NCBI GenBank assembly: GCA_963514095.1
Contig: OY741280.1
Span: forward strand, 21,486,554-21,550,553
Direction: 5' to 3'
Length of the DNA: 64,000 nucleotides
From: Eutrigla gurnardus
Taxonomy: Eukaryota > Chordata > Actinopteri > Perciformes > Triglidae
In this document: piece by piece, positions 1-9,961 of the stretch
Numbering within the stretch: the stretch's first letter is position 1
How the letters are laid out: each line of letters opens with the position of its first letter
Notes under the pieces: generated by a model
Database searches by the model: none
The model's input: the letters and a program-made list of their open reading frames with translations, nothing else
Told to the model about the DNA's origin: nothing
Program-made: the position numbers and the translations under genes

Positions 1-373
1 GTAAAATAACTCCTTTACCCAACCTTAGCGAGTAAATAAACAACAACAAAAGTCTGCTCAAGCACTTTAAGTGTAACAACGAATGTTGCACATTGTGAGC
101 ATCTCTCTTAAATGGAGGGAAATAATCAGCCGGCTGGAGGAGGCGTCACCTTAAGCAAAGCATGACTCTGTCAAAGCGATCCAGGTTTATCGTGATGCCA
201 CAGGGTAAGAATTATACCAGCAATAACCTACTGACTGCTCTGCAGCATGTTTAATATATTTTATAGTATTCAACTATTCAGTTAATAACAAAATGTATGT
301 GTAACAGCCATGAGGTTGAGGTAAGAGCGCATGTTTATTTCTGTAAACTGTGTTGGACGTCACAAATATTTCC

Positions 374-1111
374 TCATTTGACAGATTTTTCTCCTGTGTG
401 AGTTCTCATGTGATCCTGTAAATGTTGATGCCATCTAAATGATTTTAAACAGACTGAGCAGCTGTAAGGTTTCTCACTTGAATGGATTTTAATGTGTTTA
501 TTTAAATTTCCGCTCTCTGTAAAAGTTTTGTTACAAACTGAGCAGCTGAAAGGTCTCTCTCCTGTGTGAGTTCTCTTGTGTGTGTGTAAATGATATCTCA
601 TTGCAAATTTTTTCTGACAAACTGAGCAGCTGAAAGGTTTTTCTCCAGTATGAGTCCTGGTGTGTCTCTTCAGGTCGCCACTTGCAATGAAACCTGTATC
701 ACACACTAAGCACCTGAAAGGTTTTTCTCCTGTGTGTATTAACATGTGATTCTGTAAATTTCCACTCTGTGTAAAACACTTCCTACAAACCGAGCAGCTG
801 AAAGGTCTCTCTCCTGTGTGAGTTCTCATGTGTCTCTTCAGACTTCCACTGATTGTAAATGTTTCCCCACACTCAGAGCAGATCAATTGTTTCCCACCAG
901 TTCTACATCTAAATTCACTGTCAGGGATTCCATTTTTCAAACCCTTTAAACCTGACTGAGGTTCTCTGGTCTCCTGCCAATCATCATTGTGTTCATGCTC
1001 AGGTTCAGAAGAGTCTCCAATCTTGTCATAAGTATCTGGTTGGAAATGTGAATCTGAGTTCCTGGCTGGTTCTGCTCCTCCACAGTCCTCTTCATCATAT
1101 TCCTTTTTCAT
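374..1111 (-). CDS. ZNF1: 5'-truncated C2H2 zinc-finger gene copy
   Basis: This open frame of 245 codons starts at an internal Met (MKKEYDEEDCGG) and holds an acidic linker followed by six C2H2 fingers with TGEKP-type linkers. It is nearly identical to the 3' part of ZNF2 at 9962-10700. Residues at helix positions -1,2,3,6 read IGSR, QGNN, AGDR, MYHT, EGNK and WQHD. The usual first exon, the intron and the first part of the linker exon are absent: just upstream of the Met the sequence jumps to the ATCCAGACAGG segment that lies in the promoter region of the other copies. An AATAAA signal (minus strand) lies at 334-339, about 35 bp past the stop. It may be a deletion-derived pseudogene or a short gene with a directly fused promoter; I cannot tell which. 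If translated it would act in the nucleus as a DNA binder without the N-terminal domain. Confidence 0.7.
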   Translation of the reverse strand: MKKEYDEEDCGGAEPARNSDSHFQPDTYDKIGDSSEPEHEHNDDWQETREPQSGLKGLKNGIPDSEFRCRTGGKQLICSECGETFTISGSLKRHMRTHTGERPFSCSVCRKCFTQSGNLQNHMLIHTGEKPFRCLVCDTGFIASGDLKRHTRTHTGEKPFSCSVCQKKFAMRYHLHTHKRTHTGERPFSCSVCNKTFTESGNLNKHIKIHSSEKPYSCSVCLKSFRWHQHLQDHMRTHTGEKSVK

Positions 1112-1300
1112 GTGTTCTTAAACATCCAGACAGGTTTATCCAGCCATACAGAGACTCTGGAGGGTCAGTACTGGTAAAGCTAACAGAGACTTTCTAAACA
1201 CCATAAAGGAACTCTCCGTTTCTCGATGTTTCTACTGACGCCAAGCGCCATTTTGCTAAAAGACAAACATCTGGTTTTGCAGTTACTTGGTGCGTAACCT
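1112..1300 (-). promoter_or_regulatory. Promoter-derived sequence fused to ZNF1
   Basis: The segment containing ATCCAGACAGG, the AGAGACTCTG motif, AGTACTGGT and AAGCTAACAG matches the far-upstream flank of ZNF2 (about 11865-11990), ZNF3 (15658-15740) and ZNF5 (22470-22570). Here it abuts the zinc-finger reading frame directly, which marks the deletion junction. Whether it drives transcription is unknown. Confidence 0.5.
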
Positions 1301-1467
1301 ACAAAATAAAAGCACATAAACTTACATTACAAAAATAATATTGAATTTTTCTTGCACTTGCATCTTTCTTACTAGCCATGTTTAGATCATCTGACTAAAG
1401 GTTGGGCGTCCTGCTACATTAAAGTAGGGGGTAATTAGCTCAATTCCAAAACTAAACAAATATATAA

Positions 1468-1468
<1 letters not shown>

Positions 1469-1539
<71 letters not shown>
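1469..1539. repeat. (CA)n microsatellite
   Basis: About 35 uninterrupted CA units lie between ZNF1 and the MHC class I promoter. Confidence 0.95.
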
Positions 1540-1540
<1 letters not shown>

Positions 1541-1668
1541 CATAGAGCAGCCTGTTACATCAATGAAAACACACTAGGAACTCTTGTTTGTTGTCGACAG
1601 CCAGACTGAACACAAGCAGACTAAGACACTACTGCAGAGTATGTGAGCTTCATTCATACATTTCTGCA

Positions 1669-1990
1669 CATTTACATTTACATTTAGGTCATTTAGCAGA
1701 CGCTTTTGTCCAAAGCGACTTACAATAAGTACATTTGTCAAAAGAAGGAAACAAAGAAACCACAACATATCATTGCCGATAAAGTAAGAGCTAAAAATAG
1801 AACAAGTGTTAGATCCTCATCTGAGTGAAGTAGTACCTTAAGAGCAACAGTGCTACGATCAGAGTGCTATAGTTTTTTTTTTTGGGGGGGGGGGGGGGGA
1901 GTTGTTAGTGGGTCATGCTATGTAGAGTCGAGGTGAAGTCTGAACAGGTGAGTCTTGAGCCTTTTTCGGAAGATAGCAAATGACTCTGAC
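1669..1990 (-). mobile_element. L2-type LINE 3' end (fragment)
   Basis: This matches, in reverse, the 3' end of the LINE at 60313-61413. The terminal TTTACATTTACATTTAGGTCATTTAGCAGACGC stretch is the reverse of its TAAATGTAAATG tail, followed by the shared untranslated tail and a poly(T)/poly(G) stretch at about 1871-1900. Only the last few hundred bases are present, as is usual for 5'-truncated LINE insertions. Confidence 0.8.
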
Positions 1991-2119
1991 ATTACATTGC
2001 ATTAGCCTGCAGATGACAGGAGCAGGAGGTTAAATGCTCCTTTCAGGTGCGGACAGCGTTGAGAAACCAGAATAAAGGGTCTCCAGCGTCCTCTCACGCA
2101 GGCTGAAACAACATCGCTC

Positions 2120-2285
2120 CACTTTAACTTTCGTTATTAACCTCAGTGGCTTTCCCCGGCTATTAGTGACGTCGGTGCTCAGCTAAAATCCCCATTGGCT
2201 CAGACGGAGGGTGAAGTCAGCGCTCCTCCTGGTCTCAGCCTCACTTCAGCCCGGATAGAGCAGCAGCTCGGACGTCATCACTTTG
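2120..2285 (+). promoter_or_regulatory. Candidate MHC class I promoter (ISRE-like, X2-like, Y/CCAAT boxes)
   Basis: TGACGTC (2167-2173) resembles the X2/CRE box. The reverse CCAAT element CCCATTGGCT (2191-2200) resembles the Y box and lies about 17 bp downstream, close to the fixed X2-Y spacing of the SXY module that is bound by RFX, CREB and NF-Y and co-activated by NLRC5. AACTTTCGTTATT (2126-2138) is a partial match to an interferon-stimulated response element on the reverse strand. A second CRE-like GACGTCATC lies near 2272. The order and position upstream of the leader exon fit a class I promoter. Function is inferred from motifs alone. Confidence 0.55.
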
Positions 2286-2341
2286 CCTCCACAGTAATAA
2301 CAAGTGAAGAGTTGAAGACAGCTTGAGAAGGACAGGTGACG

Positions 2342-2399
2342 ATGGAGACGTGGACTGTGCTTCTTCTCCTGGCCGTCGGCCTCCACAGCGCGGCCGCAG
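2342..2399 (+). CDS. MHC class I exon 1 (leader peptide)
   Basis: This encodes METWTVLLLLAVGLHSAAA, a typical signal peptide with a hydrophobic core, and stops at a GCAG|GTGAGT donor in phase 1. It is the only Met in range that is followed by a signal sequence and a good donor. Confidence 0.9.
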
Positions 2400-5300
2400 G
2401 TGAGTCCACACTTTAGTTGTTGGCTTTTAAGTTGCTCGCTTGTAACAGAAGAACTGCGTCATGTCTTTAAGCCCTGTTTATATGAGCCGACGCTTCTTCT
2501 TCTCAGACTTGAAACTAATGTGATGATGAGGAGTGTAAACTACTAACGATGCTTCCTGAAGAAGAAACCACTCCACCAACTGGAAACTAAACTGCTTTCT
2601 GTCAACCAAAGTCAGGAACACAACTGACCTAAACAGGGCAGGGGCCTGTACTACGAAGCGAGTTCAACATGGTATCTTTCAGAGATCCAGCTTAAGTAAC
2701 CCTAACAAAGGCAATCGGAGATAAGCGGTCACACGAAGCTGGTTATCAACTCGTTAACTCAACCCAGGGTTTACCTGTCCAGCTATGAGCGCGTGCACAT
2801 GAAAGAGGCGGCGTTTGCAGCATTTGACCAATCACAAACATGGATCAGTCTACGGCAGCGGAGCGTTTCTGTCCCTGACGATGTTTTATATGAGAGATCC
2901 AGATTCTCATCGGAGGGAAAGACTTTTCTGTGTCAGCATACAGCCTACTGACCACTATGAATTATGTTTTTAACTTCTTCGTATTTCTGTAAGATTATGG
3001 TTCGCTCCTCGTACGTGAAATACGCCGCTCCGCTGCCGTAGACTGATCCATGTTTGTGATTGGTCAAATGCTGCAAACGCCGCCTCTTTCATGTGCACGC
3101 GCTCATAGCTGGACAGGTAAACCCTGGGTTGAGTTAACGAGTTGATAACCATCTTCGCCCCAGGTATCGATGGAAAGACAATGAAGCCTATGAATGAAAA
3201 CAAACTTTTTTGTGACAATGATCATGACTAAGGGGCCGATCTACCAGTTTTGTGTACCAATAGCAGTGTTTCCCACAGGATTCTATGGTGGGGGGCTTGC
3301 GATCTTGTAGGGGGGTCGGGGGGCATGCCCCCCCCCGGGAGAACATTTTTAATAGATTTAATTTTAATGCATCAATTTGGTGAATTTTGAGAACCAAAAT
3401 ATGACATCAATTACTGACCAATTTCTTACAAACTGCTGGTACTGATACAAAATGTTGACATACTAAATGGGGTTGAGGAGTTTAAGCATTCAAGAAAAGA
3501 TGAAAACAAAAATGACTAAAACACAGTGCTGAGCCTTCCAGGGTTCCCCAATTAGTTTTCACTGAGGGCCAAATTATGTCCAGGTTGCCAAGTCGAGGCC
3601 AAACCGCTGTTTTTTAAATGTTTCATTGGACCACTAAACATTGTTTTATGTGCAAATGTTATTATTGTTGCTGCTATTATTAGAAGTATTATGATTGTAA
3701 TGATTAGTACTACCAGTGGTAGTTGGTTGTAGTAGCAGATAGTAGTAGTAGTCATAGTGTTGAGGGACAGATAAAAAATGTATGTAAGTCCAATATCAAC
3801 GATTTATTTATTTGAATGTCCCTGGAGAATATTTTGATCAACAATAAAAAACAACAGCACTACAGCAAGTGGTGCACAAGAGGAAAAACAGATTGTATAA
3901 TAGTGGAGTTAATGATTTTTGTTTGCAGCGTCTTGCTTTTGTCTTGTAATTTGCAGACGGTCCCTGCGCACTCGCCCGTTCTCCGTCCAGACCGGACGGC
4001 TTATTTATGTAAAAAATCTGTGTTTTGGTGCTTGTAGCTCGTAGTCTATGATATTACGGTGGGAAAGAGGCATCATTTGTGTTTGAAAACGTTTCTCTTC
4101 AGATTTATTGATCCCGAATCTGTGAATATATTTCCAACTTTACAGAACTCTTTATTTCAGCAGGTTATTGCATAGTGTCACTGGGTCCGCACGGGCCGGA
4201 CACTTTGCTCTTGCGGGCCGGATTTGGCCCGCGGGCCGCTAATTGGGGATGGCTGCTTTATACTATTAATTTATTATGACTAACTATTATTATTATTAAT
4301 ATAAGTGGGTGACTATTCCTCAGCCTTCCTTGGTGTTTTGGTTTTGACATACGCGCACGCACTGTCAAACTCGCGCAGCTGTAGGGTCGGCGGGGGGGAC
4401 GCCTTGCCATGGCGACGGGGGGAAACAGAACGTTGATGAACCAAACCAGCCGCGAGGATTTCCCCTTATAATAAGCGCTGCTGCCCTCCTGTTTAGGCCT
4501 ATTATTAGAGCCGCTAGTTAAGTCCATTCAATGTGTGGGAAACACTGAATATGTATCATGACTAATACCATTAATAACACTAGTACCATTAGTAAAAAAA
4601 AAAAAAAAAAGGCTCAGCCCAAAATCGCCATCGGCCCGATGGCCAGTCCAGCCCTGGACCTAAATATGAGACTCCTTCACTATTTAATATCAGAATAAAC
4701 ACAGTTTTCAAGACAAAAGCACCAGAAACATGTTTGTGTTTGTTGAGTACAGCAGATATTATCAACGTGTATTGAATGTAGTTCTGTTGGATTGTGTGTG
4801 CAGGAAAACAACATTGTTCAGTGATTTATTGAAGATAAAAACTGAGATCATGACGTTCATCTTGTGTTGCAGAGATTCACTCTCTGAAGTATTTCTACAC
4901 GGCGTCCTCTGGAGTCCCAAACTTCCCAGAGTTTGTGGCTGTTGGGTTGGTTGATGATGTTGAGATGGCTCACTATGACAGCAACACCAGGAGAGTAGAA
5001 CCCAAACAGGACTGGATGAGTAGAATCACAGAAGATGAACCTCAGTACTGGCAGATTCTGACTGAGCTCTTAGTGGGTGATCAGCAGTTCGCCAAAAACA
5101 ACATTGAAGTTTTAAAGCAGCGCTTCAACCAAACTGGAGGTTTGTTTATGTTTGACTTTATTCTGACAACATTTGGTTTATACTTTCATCCTGTATTTTA
5201 ATAAACACACACACAGTCAGACAGGAACATGACTGAGACTACTGGATGCTGCTGGACTACACTGGTTCAGTGTTGCTGTCCATCCCATAATAAGCTCCAG

Positions 5301-6068
5301 AGGTCTACTGACCTGAGAGCAGGTCCAGTGAGCGTCCCACAGCGAGCTGCTTCACAACAAGTGTGCTGCAGCAGCAGCAGCTTGTTTCAGGACACACAGC
5401 TGATGGAGGAACATGAGCGGCTGCTTTCTGAACGGACCAGCAGGACTGGAAACGGGACCCGGGCTGCTTCTGCTGGTCCACATACCAGACCAGGCTCAGC
5501 AGGTTTCCATGAAGCGGGCTGACTGGACCTCATGGTCCACGTCTCCTTCAGATCTCAGCGTGTCCATCCCATCAGATATATGACTCACAAATATATGCTA
5601 GAAGGACAGCTTAGATTCACTGTCCGTGCCCCAGTGTGTCTGTGCCATAATACACATTTATATAACGCTGGAAGAAGGAATCCACCAGTTGATCAGCTGT
5701 TGATCCTCAGAGGAAGTCTTTATTTCATAAATATGTCAAACATTTTCTACTTCCACTTTCTCTAATATGAGAAATGTATGCGTTTCTCTGTTTTATATCA
5801 TTTTATATTAAATACTGTTCAGTGTTGTTCAGACAAAAGATTTGAAGATTTCACCTTTAACCTCTCAGAACTTTTTTCTGAATTAAAAAGACAACGATTG
5901 TGACATAATCAATAATCAGAAGAATAATGAGCCACAAATATGGAGGATATTACTAGTATTTAGTGTATTTATTCCACAATAAACAATTAATCGTCTGGTT
6001 GATCAACAGATAATCAGATTCAAGTCTTTTATTAAGAAAAAACAAACATTTTCTCAAATATGATAATG

Positions 6069-6114
<46 letters not shown>

Positions 6115-6344
6115 CCTCTTTATGGATTATCAGAAAAAGAAAATAGGATCACATGTCAAAGTGAAAACACGTATTTCCATCGTGATCCAAAGATGTTAGA
6201 AGACAAAGTAAACACAAAGAAGACATTCAACATAAAAACGACATAAAAAGTTAAAATATATTTCATCACCTGTTAGAGAAATAGAAAAACATCTCCAACA
6301 CAAACGAGGAAAAATAACATCATCATCAATCAATCCATAATCCA

Positions 6345-6433
<89 letters not shown>

Positions 6434-6788
6434 GTGTCCACATTTACCAGAGGCTGGCTGGCTGTGAATGGGATGATGAGACTAATAAAGTTAATGGTTA
6501 TGGTCAATTTGGTTTTGATGGAGAAGACTTCATAGCGTTTGACCTGAAGACAGAGACATGGATCGCTCCAAAACAACAGGCTCTCCTCACCAAACACAAG
6601 TGGGATCTTAATAAAGCTCGGACAGAACGGTATAAACACTACATCACCCAGCTTTGTCCTGATTGGCTGAAGATGTATTTGAAGTTCGGGAGCAGCTCTC
6701 TGCTGAGAAAAGGTAGAATCACATGACCTGATGTGGTTTCATGGACACCATGTTCATGTTCCTTCTTTTGTTTCTAACCGACAGTAAC

Positions 6789-6887
<99 letters not shown>

Positions 6888-6917
6888 TCATCCCTCTGCC
6901 TCCTTCTCTCCTTTACC

Positions 6918-6969
<52 letters not shown>

Positions 6970-7982
6970 CCCTGTTCCTGTCTGTCTCAGTCCCTGTCTC
7001 TCTGTCTCTGTCTCACCCTCTGTCCTACCTTCCTCATCGATGTCTCTCCTCTTCATCAGTCTCATTATCTCTTCTGTCTCTTCTTTTCTCACTTATCTTC
7101 ACATCACAGTTATTTACATTGAATACATACAAACATAAATGGTGTATGTGTCACTAAGGCATTTCAGATTCATCAGACATGATCATTAATACACAGCAGA
7201 TCATAATAATAAGGATAAAGAACCTCTAACCCGTCTCTCTCTCCTCAGAGCTTCCCTCAGTGTCCTTCCTCCAGAAGACTCCCTCCTCTCCAATCAGCTG
7301 CCACGCTACAGGTTTCTACCCTCAAAGAGCCGCACTGTTCTGGAGGAGAGATGGAGAGGATCTCCATGAGGACGTGGACCTCGGAGAGATCCTCCCCAAC
7401 CACGATGGAACCTTCCAGATGAGTGCCGACCTGAAACTCTCAGTGGCAGCTGAAGACCGGAGCAGGTACGAGTGTGTGTTTAAGCTCTCTGGTGTGAAGA
7501 AGGACATCGTCACCACACTGGACGTCATCAGGAGCAACAAAGGTGAGACTGAGACCAGAAGTGATGAAGGTGGGAAGCACACGCGTAGTTTACGGGAACA
7601 GTTCATGTGTTTTTATGTGGACGGGGAGTTTTGTTTCCTAATATTGTTTAGTTGTCAGTTTCTTTCCTCTAGTTTGTATCTATAATTTTAAGGCTTTGAT
7701 TAATATTAAATCAATGCAGGTTATCTCATTTCAGCGTGTTCCGTGTCTAAAGATGACAATAAAATCTGATTGATTTGCTCAGATCTAGACCAGAATTATT
7801 ACCATGATTTGATTTGTGCTGCATGTTGACTGTTTACATTGATTATTAGAGAAACATTATAATCTTTGTGCTCAACAGAGAATCCCGCTGACATGACCAC
7901 CGTCATCATCATCGCTGCAGTGGTACTTCTCGTCCTCGGTGTGATTGGATTCATGGTTTACAGAAGAAGAACTGTAATTTAG
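2342..7982 (+). CDS. MHC class I heavy chain (teleost U-lineage-like), complete gene
   Basis: The coding sequence joins 2342-2399, 4873-5139, 6434-6712, 7249-7542 and 7879-7982, all phase 1, giving 333 residues. Order: leader, alpha1, alpha2, alpha3 (C1-type Ig), connecting peptide with transmembrane helix and a short tail. The mature alpha1 begins EIHSLKYFYTASSG and ends RFNQTGG, with the conserved N-glycosylation site. Alpha2 carries its disulfide cysteines in LAGCEWD and TQLCPDW and the groove-closing TKHKWD. Alpha3 has the Ig cysteines in ISCHATGFYP and YECVFK. The product should pair with beta-2 microglobulin in the ER and present peptides to CD8 T cells. No disabling mutation is seen and groove features look classical, but a nonclassical role is possible. 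No antigen-processing genes are in the window. The tail is very short (YRRRTVI) and has no internalisation motif. Confidence 0.93.
2741..3150. repeat. Long perfect inverted repeat (2 x 125 bp) in MHC class I intron 1
   Basis: The arms 2741-2865 and 3026-3150 are exact reverse complements by eye over 125 bp and enclose a 160-bp loop. Partial complementarity continues a few bases beyond the outer ends. The left flank GGGGCCTGTACTACGAAGCG looks like the end of a common fish interspersed element. It is either a foldback MITE or two copies of one element in inverted orientation. Confidence 0.9.
3264..4547. mobile_element. hAT-like nonautonomous element (outer)
   Basis: The terminal sequences CAGTGTTTCCCACA at the left and TGTGGGAAACACTG at the right are inverted copies, as in hAT-family transposons. 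No transposase frame is present. Clear 8-bp target duplications were not seen. A second element is inserted inside. Confidence 0.65.
3539..4255. mobile_element. hAT-like nonautonomous element (nested, inner)
   Basis: The left end CAGGGTTCCCCAATTAG and the right end, which reads CAGCCATCCCCAATTAG in reverse, form imperfect terminal inverted repeats. GGGCC-rich subterminal sequence is present at both ends. The element sits within the outer one, which gives a relative order of insertion. Confidence 0.6.
4873..5139 (+). CDS. MHC class I exon 2 (alpha1 domain)
   Basis: The acceptor TTGTGTTGCAG and donor GGAG|GTTTGT bound 267 nt, phase 1 to phase 1. The exon encodes the first half of the peptide-binding platform: HSLKYFYTASSG, then FVAVGLVDDVEMAHYDSN, a long helix and RFNQTGG. 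The donor GTTTGT is weaker than average. Confidence 0.92.
6071..6114. repeat. (GATT)n microsatellite
   Basis: About 11 tandem GATT units lie in MHC class I intron 2. Confidence 0.95.
6351..6430. repeat. (CT)40 microsatellite forming the exon 3 polypyrimidine tract
   Basis: Forty uninterrupted CT units end exactly at the CAG acceptor of the alpha2 exon. Confidence 0.97.
6434..6712 (+). CDS. MHC class I exon 3 (alpha2 domain)
   Basis: 279 nt, phase 1 to phase 1. It begins GVHIYQRLAGCEWDD and includes FDGEDFIAFD, TWIAPKQQALLTKHKWD and the helix ending SSLLRK. Both alpha2 cysteines are present. The acceptor CAG directly follows (CT)40, so the whole polypyrimidine tract is a microsatellite. Confidence 0.93.
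6794..6967. repeat. Compound (CA)n and (CT)n microsatellites
   Basis: An interrupted CA tract (about 6794-6884) and a CT tract (about 6920-6967), followed by CT-rich sequence, lie in MHC class I intron 3. Confidence 0.95.
7249..7542 (+). CDS. MHC class I exon 4 (alpha3 Ig domain)
   Basis: 294 nt with acceptor CTCTCCTCAG and donor AAAG|GTGAGA. It encodes a C1-set Ig domain: the cysteine in ISCHATGFYP, the tryptophan in LFWRRDGEDL, and the second cysteine in SRYECVFKLSG. This is the CD8 and beta-2 microglobulin contact domain. Confidence 0.94.
7543..7878 (+). other. MHC class I intron 4 with internal poly(A) signal
   Basis: The reading frame continues past the alpha3 donor for 47 codons to a stop at about 7683-7685, and an AATAAA lies at 7758-7763 inside this intron. 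Read-through with polyadenylation here would give a class I chain with no transmembrane segment. This is a sequence-based possibility only. Confidence 0.35.
7879..7982 (+). CDS. MHC class I exon 5 (connecting peptide, transmembrane helix, short tail)
   Basis: The acceptor CTCAACAG opens an exon encoding ENPADMTT, then a hydrophobic helix of about 22 residues (VIIIAAVVLLVLGVIGFMVY), then RRRTVI and TAG. An alternative reading uses ACT|GTAATT as a donor to further cytoplasmic exons, but I found no convincing downstream exon. A poly(A) signal AATAAA lies at 8825-8830. Confidence 0.85.
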
Positions 7983-8454
7983 AGACCCAAACACACTGGG
8001 GCTGCGGTTGAATAGTAAAAAGTAATGCATGAAAGTCATTGTTAAATATGCAAATATGGATATAGTTTGTTTTCGTGAGCGGCCGAGGTGTGCGTCACTT
8101 TAAATGTTGCCTTCACAAGGAATTGTGGGTCGGTGTAATCTCCTTTCCTTTCGTACAGGAAGATCTGTTGCATCCTATGCTAAAGGAGATCTGAAAGGAA
8201 GCATTGCAGCTCCTTTCCTTCAAATTTAGAGAAATCAAGCAGCTCTTATCATGGCGGCCACTTGTTTACTTCCGGGTCACTTCTTCAGTTACGAACCTTC
8301 CCAAGCAAAAAAAGAAGAGTCCTAAAAACAGGCAGGCAAACTGACATGGAAACAGAGGGAACACACAGACTATATACACCAGGACTGATTAGGAACGGGG
8401 CCCAGGTGGGAAAACATGAGGGCAGGCTGACGAGACTATCAGACACAGCTGATA

Positions 8455-8704
8455 TCCCCCCCCCCCCCCCCCCCAAAAAAAAAAACACCCTTACCTATAG
8501 CACTTTGATCACAGCACTACTGTACTTAAGGTATGTTTGCTGAACAGCAACTACTTTACTCAGAGAAGGATCTAACACTTGTTCTATTTAAGCTCTTACT
8601 TTATCGGCAATGATATGTTGTGGTTTCTTTGTTTCTTTTGACAAATGTACTTATTGTAAGTCGCTTTGGACAAAAGCTAAATGACCTAAATGTAAATGTA
8701 AATG
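8455..8704 (+). mobile_element. L2-type LINE 3' tail (fragment)
   Basis: A poly(C)/poly(A) stretch is followed by the 3' tail shared with the LINE at 61165-61413. It ends in CTAAATGTAAATGTAAATG and carries a small internal deletion next to GGACAAAAGC. It lies in the 3' flank of the MHC class I gene. Confidence 0.8.
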
Positions 8705-9129
8705 TTGGAATATTAGAAATAGCTTGTCGTTCCTTGAATCTCCAAAAGTAGAGCCGATGCCAAAGTTTTCAGCCATCAAACTCCTCTTTAAGTGATTGTT
8801 TTCCAACATTTATTTGATCCTGCAAATAAAAATCTATTTAAATGAATTGCCTGGTCTTTTTCTGCACCACTCAGCAATATAAAACAACACTGTGATCTTA
8901 GAATACATACCGATACATCAGTTTGAATATTACAGTTAAGAGCTTATAACTGACAGGAAAACATCGGACCTAAATTATAACTACAAATCCCCTCACAACC
9001 ATGAAAAACAGTATAAAAGAGGAAAAACAAGGACACCTGGTGGGAAAAGTAAACCGGTGCGTGAGGATCTGTGAAAACAATCTACAAAACTTTTATTTTG
9101 ACAGTCAAAACAACACGATGGTACTGTGT

Positions 9130-9255
9130 TCTGCATCCCATCCTCTCCTATAATGCAGCAGAAACACTCATACAAGCCTTCATAACAACCAGACTGGACT
9201 ATTGCAACATCATTCTCTATGGCCTCCCCTCCACCGACCTCCAAAAATCCATGTT
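9130..9255 (+). mobile_element. LINE reverse-transcriptase fragment
   Basis: The translated stretch LIQAFITTRLDYCNIILYGL is the conserved C-terminal part of a non-LTR reverse transcriptase. Only about 40 codons remain, with no start and no catalytic motif. Confidence 0.65.
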
Positions 9256-9961
9256 TGCGGTGGTTATTTGTGTTGAATAAAGCACAAAGTCAGAAACGTT
9301 TCTTTACGGAGGGTTTAATCGATTTCTGGCTGCTTCTTTCTTATGATGCACACATGTTTATCGGACCTTCCTTTATGTCTTTAAGCACTTAGAAAATGCA
9401 GAAACAGATGCAAGATTGTTTTTTTTTTAACAAAGCATAAGGTTTTACATCAGGATTACATGAGACATGGGAATTTCTATCACATGGTTGGGGCTGAAAA
9501 CTAAGAGTGAATGTCTTTTGACCCGATGAGGCCAGGCAAATCTTTTGTGACAAACTGTTTCAGCCTTAAGATTATATAAAGTAAAAGTAAAATAACTCCT
9601 TTACCCAACCTTAGCGAGTAAATAAACAACAACAAAAAGGCTGCTGAAGCACTTTTAAGTGTAACAACGAATGTTGCACATTGTGAGCATCTCTCTTAAA
9701 TGGAGGGAAATAATCAGCCGGCTGGAGGAGGCGTCACCTTAAGCAAAGTATGACTCTGTCAAAGCGATCCAGGTTTATCGTGATGCCACAGGGTAAGAAT
9801 TATACCAGCAATAACCTACTGACTGCTCTGCAGCATGTTTAATATATTTTATAGTATTCAACTATTCAGTTAATAACAAAATGTATGTGTAACAGCCATG
9901 AGGTTGAGGTAAGAGCACATGTTTATTTCTGTAAACTGTGTTGGACGTCACAAATATTTCC

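Noticed and set aside
5229..5765. Two plus-strand open frames after the MHC alpha1 exon
   Set aside because: They lie in intron 2, have no domain, and class I splicing passes over them.
6719..7157. Open frames of Thr-His, Cys-Val or Ser-Leu repeats
   Set aside because: Translations of CA and CT microsatellites, not genes. The same applies to 42039-42332, 45465-45792, 57304-57826 and 59427-59705.
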